Assembly (NCBI GenBank): GCA_019689615.1
Contig: JADGHD010000141.1
Span: 1 to 9,889, forward strand
Reading direction: 5' to 3'
From: Frankia sp.
GTDB lineage: Bacteria; Actinomycetota; Actinomycetes; Frankiales; Frankiaceae
DNA: 9,889 nucleotides
Positions 5,833 to 9,889 of this stretch are shown in pieces (the stretch's first letter is position 1; each line of letters begins with the position of its first letter). Position numbers and translations under genes: made by a program. The notes below the pieces were generated by a model. It was not told the DNA's origin. It saw only the letters and a program-made list of their open reading frames with translations, and did not search any database.

Positions 5833-7198
5833 CCGCGGCGGCGGCGCGGACCTCCTCGTCGAACGCGCGGCGCAGCTGCTCGCGGCGGCGGCGCCGGACG
5901 GCGGCCACCGCCTCCGCGGTCGGGGCGGTGCCGGGCTGCGGCTCGGGCAGGCTGGCGACGCCGGGCGGGTCGGCGAACTCGCGGTAGATCAGCCAGCAGC
6001 CGTGGATCCCGGCGAGCAGGTCCTCCAGCAGGTCGACGGCCGGCCGCCGCGGGTCGAGCGGCGTGATCCGGTCGGCCAGCACCAGGGTGCGGCCGAAGTC
6101 CTCCTCGTCGTCCTCGTCCTCCGTGTCCACGCCGCCACCGGGGCCGTGCTCGTCGTCCTCGTCGTCCTCCAGGCTCAGCTCCAGCTCGTCGCGGGCCAGC
6201 TCCTCGGCCAGTTCCTCCGCGAGCTCGTCGGCCAGCTGGTCGGCCGGCATGCCGGCGATCCGGATCGTCACCTCGGGCACGACGGCCCCCGGCGGCGGCG
6301 TCCGCGGGCCGCGGCCGGTGAGCCCTTCCTGGCCACCCTCGACGATCTCGGTGACCCAGTCGACGAGCTCCGCCAGGTCCGGGTTGCGGCCCTCGGCGAC
6401 GACCATCGCGTGCGCGATCAGGTCCAGCACCGCGGCCCGCGGCGGCTCGCCGCTCTCCATCTGGTGCAGGACCAGCGTCGGGGTACGGTGCGGCAGCGGC
6501 TCGATCGCGTCCGCCTCCGCGACCACCTCGGTGACCTCGAGCCCGGCGTGCCGGGCGGCGACCGTCGCCGCCGCGTGCAGCCAGTGCGCCGCGGCGATCG
6601 CCGCCGCCGTCGGCTCGACGTCGGTGAACAGCGACCGGCAGCCCAGCGGGTCGGACCGCAGCAGCGCGTCGGCGGCGGCGACCTGCGGGGGCGAGGCGTC
6701 CGCCCGGCTGAGCGTCACGGCCTGGCGCGACCGCCCGGACAGCTCGCCCAGCTCCGCCCGCTCGACCGCGGCCAGCTCCGCCCGCACGTCCGCGGCCACC
6801 TGCCTGGTCAGCGCGGGGTCGGCGATCGCGTGCAGCGCCCGGCCCACCCGGTGGGCCGCCTCCTCCAGCACCACCACGGCCTGCTGGATCAGCCCGTCGT
6901 GCGGCAGGTGCGGCCGTTCGATCGCGGCCAGCACCGCCCCGGTCAGGTCGCGGCGGCCGGCATCGGACTCCGTCGCCGCCGTGCCGGTCACGGCCAGCTC
7001 GGCCGCCGCCTCCGCGGGATGGGTGTAGCAGCGCCAGGCGGCCGTCGACAGGAAGGTCAGCGTGCGGGCAAGCTGCAGGGCGTCGGACTCGTCCACGGCC
7101 GCCGGGAGGGTGGCGACCCGCTGGGCCACGTCCCCGAGCCCGGTGTCCCAGGACACGAGCAGCGCGCGTTCCTGTAGGTCCACCGCGTATCGGCTCAT
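5810..7198 (-). CDS. Hypothetical soluble protein with an acidic segment
   Basis: I do not recognise the family of this 462-residue protein. There is no signal peptide and no membrane helix. Residues 1-290 look like an Ala-rich, mostly helical globular region with few motifs (MSRYAVDLQERALLVSWDTG at the start, LDLIAHAMVVAEGRNPDLAE at 258-277). Residues 318-370 hold helical acidic repeats (ELAEELAEELARDELEL, 325-341), then two Asp/Glu clusters (EDDEDDE and EDEDDEEDFG) split by HGPGGG. A conserved-looking C-terminal part, VDLLEDLLAGIHGCWLIYREF (from 388), ends in an Arg-rich helix (RRRRREQLRR, 435-444). The ATG at 7198 has a strong GGGAGGT at 7207-7213 with 8-nt spacing. It lies 281 bp downstream of the SDR gene on the same strand and is probably transcribed separately. 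Consistent codon bias over 1.4 kb and the ribosome binding site support a real gene; its function is unknown. Confidence 0.85.
   Translation of the reverse strand: MSRYAVDLQERALLVSWDTGLGDVAQRVATLPAAVDESDALQLARTLTFLSTAAWRCYTHPAEAAAELAVTGTAATESDAGRRDLTGAVLAAIERPHLPHDGLIQQAVVVLEEAAHRVGRALHAIADPALTRQVAADVRAELAAVERAELGELSGRSRQAVTLSRADASPPQVAAADALLRSDPLGCRSLFTDVEPTAAAIAAAHWLHAAATVAARHAGLEVTEVVAEADAIEPLPHRTPTLVLHQMESGEPPRAAVLDLIAHAMVVAEGRNPDLAELVDWVTEIVEGGQEGLTGRGPRTPPPGAVVPEVTIRIAGMPADQLADELAEELAEELARDELELSLEDDEDDEHGPGGGVDTEDEDDEEDFGRTLVLADRITPLDPRRPAVDLLEDLLAGIHGCWLIYREFADPPGVASLPEPQPGTAPTAEAVAAVRRRRREQLRRAFDEEVRAAAAALPDRLA
6099..6170 (-). repeat. Triplet-like repeats coding the acidic clusters
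   Basis: CTCGTCGTCCTCGTC appears at 6104-6118 and again at 6149-6163 within GTC/CTC-rich tracts. On the coding strand these are GAC/GAG runs for Asp and Glu. Such tracts can change length by slippage, so this part of the hypothetical protein may vary between strains. On the plus strand the same DNA would read as poly-Ser, which is a by-product. Confidence 0.6.
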
Positions 7199-7245
7199 CG
7201 GTGGCCACCTCCCAGCGGGCGGCTCGGCGCCAGGCCCCCGTGATC

Positions 7246-7251
7246 AGGCTA
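7246..7251 (-). promoter_or_regulatory. Possible -10 element for the hypothetical gene
   Basis: On the minus strand TAGCCT fits the actinobacterial TAnnnT pattern and would give a leader of about 40 nt before the ATG at 7198. No convincing -35 hexamer is seen. This is a weak guess based on position and pattern only. Confidence 0.2.
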
Positions 7252-7342
7252 CGTCCAGCCAGGCCGGCCGGCAGCGCCAGCGAGCCGCGCCTGCCCGGTA
7301 TCACCCGCTCGTCACGGCTCGTCCGCCGCCGCGGCCCGCCCG

Positions 7343-7371
7343 GGCGTCAGCCTGGGTCACGACGTGACGCC
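7343..7371. promoter_or_regulatory. Nested dyad in the SDR/hypothetical gap, possible operator
   Basis: GGCGTCA (7343-7349) is complementary to TGACGCC (7365-7371). Inside it, GTCAC (7356-7360) faces GTGAC (7364-7368) across three bases. The GTCAC-N3-GTGAC form resembles binding sites of dimeric regulators in general, but I cannot name a family. It lies about 150 bp upstream of the hypothetical gene. Confidence 0.25.
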
Positions 7372-7420
7372 GACGGGGGCGCCGGGTGGCGACGCCCCGG
7401 TTAGAGCATGCGGGCCCGGT

Positions 7421-7436
7421 GCCCTCAACAGAGGGC
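7421..7436 (-). terminator. Hairpin GCCCTC-AACA-GAGGGC downstream of the SDR gene
   Basis: A perfect 6-bp stem with a 4-nt loop lies about 44 nt beyond the SDR stop on the minus strand. It has no T-run. It is probably part of the transcription end of the SDR/thiolase unit, and could also act on antisense transcription. Confidence 0.4.
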
Positions 7437-7462
7437 TCCCCACCGCCAGCCGGAAGCCAAAC

Positions 7463-7490
7463 CGCCGGAGGGCGCCCGGTTACTCCGGCG
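7463..7490 (-). terminator. Hairpin spanning the SDR stop codon
   Basis: CGCCGGAG (7463-7470) and CTCCGGCG (7483-7490) form a perfect 8-bp stem with a 12-nt loop, and the TAA stop of the SDR gene sits at the edge of the loop. With the second hairpin 26 bp further on, it makes a plausible two-hairpin 3' end that could terminate transcription or protect the mRNA from 3' decay. Confidence 0.4.
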
Positions 7491-8295
7491 TGGCCGGGTG
7501 GCTGGCGACGTACCAGCCGGGGAGCTCACCGCCGCCGTGTACGTCGAGGTCGGCGCCGGTGACGTAGGCGGCCAGCGGGGAGGACAGGTAGAGGCAGGCG
7601 GCGGCGACGTCGGCCGGGGCGGCGGCGCGGCGCATCGGGATGACGGCGTCGATCGCCGCGGTGGAGCTCCCGTAGTGCCCGCCGGCGTCCACGTCGGTGT
7701 TCGCCAGGCCCACCGTGATGTGGTTGACCCGGACCTTCGGCGCCCACTCCAGCGCCAGCGACCGGGACAGCATGAGCAGGCCGGCCTTGGCTGAGGCGTA
7801 CGCGGCGGCGCCGGGGGCGGGCTGGCGGCGGTTGATGCTGCCGATGTTGATGATCACGCCGCCGCTGTCCTGGGCCTGCATGACGGCGTTCGCCGGCTGG
7901 CTCACGTAGAAGGCAGCCAGCAGGTTCAGCGCGACGACCCGCTCGAAGAACCGCGGCGAGACCGTGGCCGACTCGGCGACCGGCGCCCCGCCGGCGTTGT
8001 TGACCAGCACGTCGAGGCGCCCGTGGCGCTCGGCCACGGCGTCGACGAGCTGGCGCGCCGCGGCCGCGTCCCGCACGTCGGCGGCGAGGAAGCTGGCCGT
8101 GCGCCCGCCAGCGGCCGGCAGCTCGTCCGGCTCCTTGCGGCCGCAGACGACCACGTCGGCCCCGGCCGCCAGGTACGCCAGCGCGATGCTGCGCCCGATC
8201 CCCCGGGTCCCGCCGGTGACCAGCACCACGGCGCCGTCGTACCGCGGCCCGGCCCCGGCGGCCGCGACCGCCGGGGCGACGTCCGCCTGCTCCAT
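7480..8295 (-). CDS. Short-chain dehydrogenase/reductase (SDR)
   Basis: This 271-residue enzyme is a classical SDR, a soluble NAD(P)-dependent oxidoreductase acting on an alcohol/ketone pair. Visible motifs are the nucleotide-binding TGGTRGIG (residues 27-34), ADVRD (72-76), NNAG (99-102), and the catalytic set Asn124, Ser153 (NIGS), Tyr166 and Lys170 (YASAK). CGRKE (51-55) follows the second strand, and an Arg there often goes with NADP(H), though this is not decisive. The C-terminus carries TGADLDVHGGGE (247-258). The frame is open 62 codons further upstream, but the ATG at 8295 was chosen because it has GGAGGG at 8304-8309 with 8-nt spacing and because the upstream part reads as Arg/Pro-rich repeat sequence. 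It lies 193 bp downstream of a FadA6-like thiolase on the same strand. A role as a 3-hydroxyacyl-CoA dehydrogenase, perhaps like IpdF of the steroid C/D-ring pathway, is inferred from context only. Confidence 0.92.
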   Translation of the reverse strand: MEQADVAPAVAAAGAGPRYDGAVVLVTGGTRGIGRSIALAYLAAGADVVVCGRKEPDELPAAGGRTASFLAADVRDAAAARQLVDAVAERHGRLDVLVNNAGGAPVAESATVSPRFFERVVALNLLAAFYVSQPANAVMQAQDSGGVIINIGSINRRQPAPGAAAYASAKAGLLMLSRSLALEWAPKVRVNHITVGLANTDVDAGGHYGSSTAAIDAVIPMRRAAAPADVAAACLYLSSPLAAYVTGADLDVHGGGELPGWYVASHPATPE

Positions 8296-8303
8296 CCTGG
8301 CCG

Positions 8304-8309
8304 CCCTCC
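8304..8309 (-). promoter_or_regulatory. Ribosome binding site that fixes the SDR start
   Basis: GGAGGG on the minus strand lies 8 nt before the ATG at 8295. It supports this start over the more upstream in-frame ATG at 8481, which would begin before the GC-rich tandem repeats and add 62 low-complexity residues. Confidence 0.7.
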
Positions 8310-8400
8310 GCTCCTGTTCTTGCAGCTCGTGGTCCCTGTTGGCGCTCCCGGCGCGGTCGCGCCACCGCCCGCAGTGCGGGCCGGCCGGCGCGGGCTGACG

Positions 8401-8461
8401 CGGTGACGGCCGGGCGGCGCGCGGTGACGCCCGGGTGGCGCGGTGGCGGCCGGGTGGCGCG
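8401..8461. repeat. Three imperfect tandem copies of a roughly 20-bp GC-rich unit
   Basis: Units at 8401-8421, 8422-8440 and 8441-8461 all follow the pattern CGGTGrCGsCCGGGyGGCG, with two bases missing in the middle copy. They fill much of the 193-bp gap between thiolase and SDR. Next to them, GGCGCC (8466-8471) faces GGCGCC (8482-8487) directly after the thiolase stop and could form a short hairpin. The array may be simple slippage DNA or a structured spacer that lowers read-through into the SDR gene. Confidence 0.65.
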
Positions 8462-8488
8462 CCGAGGCGCCCCCGGCCCACGGCGCCG

Positions 8489-9640
8489 TCAGCCCAGGCG
8501 CTCGATGATCGTGACGTTGGCCTGGCCGCCGCCCTCGCACATCGTCTGCAGGCCGAACCGGCCGCCGGTGCGCTCCAGCTCGTGCAGCAGCGTGGTCATC
8601 AGCCGGGCGCCGGTGGCGCCGAGCGGGTGGCCGAGCGCGATCGCGCCGCCGTTGACGTTCACCTTCGCCGGGTCCGCCCCGGTCTCGGCGAGCCAGGCCA
8701 GCACCACCGAGGCGAACGCCTCGTTGATCTCGACGAGGTCGATGTCGTCGAGCGAGCGGCCGGACCTGGCCAGCGCGTGCGCGGTCGCCGGGATCGGCGC
8801 GGTCAGCATCCACACCGGGTCGGCGCCGCGCACCGAGATGTGGTCGATCCGGGCCCGGGGGGTGAGGCCGTGCGTGCGCACCGCCGCCTCGCTGGCGATC
8901 AGCAGGGCGGCCGCGCCGTCGGAGATCTGGCTCGCGGTGGCCGCGGTGACCCGCCCGCCCGGGGTGAGCGTCGGCAGCGAGCGGATCTTCTCCCAGTTCG
9001 GCTCGCGCGGCCCCTCGTCGGCGGACAGCCCGAACGCCGGGACGATCTCCCGGTCGAACCGGCCAGCGGCCCGGGCCGCGATCGCCCGCTCGTGCGAGCG
9101 GACCGCGAACTCCTCCATCATCTCCCGGGTCAGCGACCACTTCTCCGCGATCATCTCGGCGGAGCGGAACTGGGAGACCTCCTGGTCGCCGTACCGGGCG
9201 CGCCAGCCCTCCGAGCCGCTGAACGGGTCGGTGAAGCCGAGCGCCTGGCCGGCGGTCATCGCGTAGGAGATCGGGATCGCGCTCATGTTCTGCACGCCGC
9301 CGGCCACGATGAGGTCAGCCGTGCCGGACAGCACCGCCTGCGCGGCGAAGTGCACCGCCTGCTGGGACGACCCGCACTGCCGGTCGACGGTGGTGCCCGG
9401 CACATGGTCGGGCAGGCCGGCGACCAGCCAGCAGGTTCGGGCGATGTCGCCGGCCTGGGGGCCGACGGTGTCGACGCATCCGAAGATCACGTCCTCGACC
9501 GCCCCGGGGTCCACCCCGGAACGGTCCATCAGAGCCTTGATCGCGGCGGCGCCCAGGTCGGCCGGGTGTACGCCCGACAGCCCGCCGCCACGGCGCCCGA
9601 CCGGGGTCCGAACCGCTTCAACGATGTATGCATCCGGCAC
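8489..9640 (-). CDS. fadA6: Thiolase (acetyl-CoA C-acyltransferase), FadA6-like
   Basis: This 383-residue enzyme cleaves a 3-ketoacyl-CoA with CoA to give acetyl-CoA or a similar product and a shortened acyl-CoA. All catalytic elements are present: nucleophile Cys89 in VDRQCGSSQQ (85-94), NEAF (306-309), His338 in GGAIALGHPLGATGAR (331-346), and Cys368 in CEGGG. The length is that of degradative thiolases. From memory, the pattern DVIxGCVDxxGxQAGxIAR, VPGxTVDRQCGSSQQ, GGVQNMSxIPIS and RYGDQEXSQF matches Mycobacterium tuberculosis FadA6 (Rv3556c) much more closely than the general FadA or AtoB types. FadA6 acts in degradation of steroid rings C and D and belongs to the KstR2 regulon. The start is GTG at 9640: there is no in-frame ATG upstream and no clear ribosome binding site, so translation may be leaderless. 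The paralogue assignment is strong but based on recollection, not alignment. Confidence 0.93.
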   Translation of the reverse strand: MPDAYIVEAVRTPVGRRGGGLSGVHPADLGAAAIKALMDRSGVDPGAVEDVIFGCVDTVGPQAGDIARTCWLVAGLPDHVPGTTVDRQCGSSQQAVHFAAQAVLSGTADLIVAGGVQNMSAIPISYAMTAGQALGFTDPFSGSEGWRARYGDQEVSQFRSAEMIAEKWSLTREMMEEFAVRSHERAIAARAAGRFDREIVPAFGLSADEGPREPNWEKIRSLPTLTPGGRVTAATASQISDGAAALLIASEAAVRTHGLTPRARIDHISVRGADPVWMLTAPIPATAHALARSGRSLDDIDLVEINEAFASVVLAWLAETGADPAKVNVNGGAIALGHPLGATGARLMTTLLHELERTGGRFGLQTMCEGGGQANVTIIERLG

Positions 9641-9647
9641 GACGATG

Positions 9648-9653
9648 ACGCTA
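9648..9653 (-). promoter_or_regulatory. Probable -10 element of the thiolase gene
   Basis: On the minus strand TAGCGT fits TAnnnT and ends 7 nt before the GTG start codon. A normal -10 to start distance puts transcription initiation at the GTG or one base before it, so the mRNA would be leaderless. This agrees with the absence of a ribosome binding site. The -35 region (TGGTTT near 9671-9676) is poorly matched. Confidence 0.4.
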
Positions 9654-9666
9654 CCAAGCGCTTGCT
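9653..9666. promoter_or_regulatory. KstR2-type operator in the thiolase promoter
   Basis: ACCAAGCGCTTGCT matches every fixed position of the published KstR2 consensus AnCAAGnnCTTGnT. KstR2 is a TetR-family repressor released by an acyl-CoA intermediate of steroid C/D-ring degradation (HIP-CoA in mycobacteria). The site is centred about 19 bp before the GTG start and touches the predicted -10, a position where a bound repressor would block RNA polymerase. I found no second CAAGnnCTTG site in the window. The regulator gene itself is not in view. Confidence 0.75.
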
Positions 9667-9722
9667 CGGTAAACCAGTGATCTCGCGGCCGTTACCGGCG
9701 CCCCCAGCCGGTGGCGGGCGGC

Positions 9723-9744
9723 TGGCCGGCAGCGTCGCCGGCCG
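9723..9744 (-). terminator. GC hairpin between the right-edge gene and the thiolase
   Basis: GGCCGGC (9724-9730) and GCCGGCC (9737-9743) form a 7-bp stem with a 6-nt loop, extended by a G-U pair. It lies inside a larger imperfect dyad of CCCAGCCGGTGG near 9704-9715 with CCACCGG and CTGGG near 9749-9766. It follows the stop of the right-edge gene by about 33 nt on the minus strand and may end that transcript before the thiolase promoter. Confidence 0.4.
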
Positions 9745-9776
9745 CTACCCACCGGCGGCGGCTGGGCGGTGACGCC

Positions 9777-9889
9777 TCAGTCGCCGTTCCAGAAGGCGCG
9801 GATCGCGCGGTGCAGGGCCCAGCCCTGGCGGCGGCCGGCGCGGGCGGCGGCGGGGCGGCTCGCCGGGTCGAGGGGGTTCGGCCCGACGG
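9777..9889 (-). CDS. C-terminal end of an unidentified protein (partial)
   Basis: On the minus strand the frame is open from the right edge to a TGA at 9777-9779. It encodes about 36 residues that include PNPLDPASRPAAARAG and finish with LHRAIRAFWNGD. The mix of Trp, Phe, Ile and charged residues and the G/C third positions look like a real protein end rather than chance. The gene has the same direction as the thiolase, 137 bp upstream of it. I cannot name the family, and it does not resemble the end of KstR2 as I remember it. The start lies outside the window. Confidence 0.5.
   Translation of the reverse strand, partial: VGPNPLDPASRPAAARAGRRQGWALHRAIRAFWNGD

Noticed and set aside
6063..7028. 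Plus-strand open frame with long serine runs
   Set aside because: The serine runs are the antisense reading of Asp/Glu codons in the acidic segment of the minus-strand gene.
5712..7304. Minus-strand open frame of 530 codons in another frame of the hypothetical gene
   Set aside because: It is almost only Arg, Gly, Ala and Pro with no ribosome binding site at its start. The 462-residue frame has a strong site and balanced composition.
7385..7440. tRNA-like stretch containing GGTTAGAGC and a small hairpin
   Set aside because: There is no matching GCTC on the 5' side of the D-arm, no T-arm sequence and no acceptor stem, so no cloverleaf forms.
8296..8481. Extended N-terminus of the SDR from an upstream ATG
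   Set aside because: The extra 62 residues are Arg/Pro-rich translation of the tandem repeat, and a good ribosome binding site marks the ATG at 8295.
1..9889. Search for mobile elements, CRISPR arrays, toxin-antitoxin or defence genes, and secondary-metabolite genes
   Set aside because: No transposase, integrase, regularly spaced repeats or relevant motifs were seen. Coding style is uniform across the window, giving no sign of recent transfer.

Overview
The window is very GC-rich DNA with strong G/C at third codon positions, frequent GTG starts, Ala/Pro/Arg-rich protein tails and an actinobacterial-type regulatory site. It is chromosomal DNA of an actinomycete. A Frankia-like organism fits best, but that is an impression from composition and style, not a proof. 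No insertion sequence, tRNA, rRNA, CRISPR array or phage gene is visible.

Layout. (1) Positions 1-261: a strong hairpin that probably terminates a gene lying to the left, then a leader rich in palindromes. (2) Positions 262-5715, + strand: a complete branched-chain amino-acid type (HAAT/Liv) ABC importer in the order livF-livG-livH-livM-substrate-binding lipoprotein. The first four genes overlap by 4, 4 and 8 bases (ATGA, GTGA, GTGTCTGA), so they are probably translationally coupled. The binding protein follows after 67 bases with its own strong ribosome binding site. (3) A perfect 15-bp hairpin at 5732-5769 separates this operon from the convergent minus-strand block. (4) Positions 5810-7198, minus: an unrecognised 462-residue soluble protein with a very acidic segment. 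(5) Positions 7480-8295, minus: a classical short-chain dehydrogenase/reductase (SDR). (6) Positions 8489-9640, minus: a thiolase that closely resembles mycobacterial FadA6. (7) Positions 9777-9889, minus: the C-terminal end of a gene that continues beyond the right edge.

How the genes work together. The importer takes up an amino acid or another small carboxylate or amide; the substrate cannot be read from the sequence. The SDR and thiolase have chemistries that fit consecutive steps of beta-oxidation (3-hydroxyacyl-CoA oxidation, then thiolytic cleavage). The thiolase promoter holds a perfect match to the published KstR2 operator consensus AnCAAGnnCTTGnT. In mycobacteria KstR2 represses the genes for degrading steroid rings C and D, including fadA6. 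The operator and the enzyme identity therefore point independently to the HIP (steroid C/D-ring) branch. This is the most informative signal in the window. It is the extension of a known system rather than a new one, and I see no clearly undescribed multi-gene system here.
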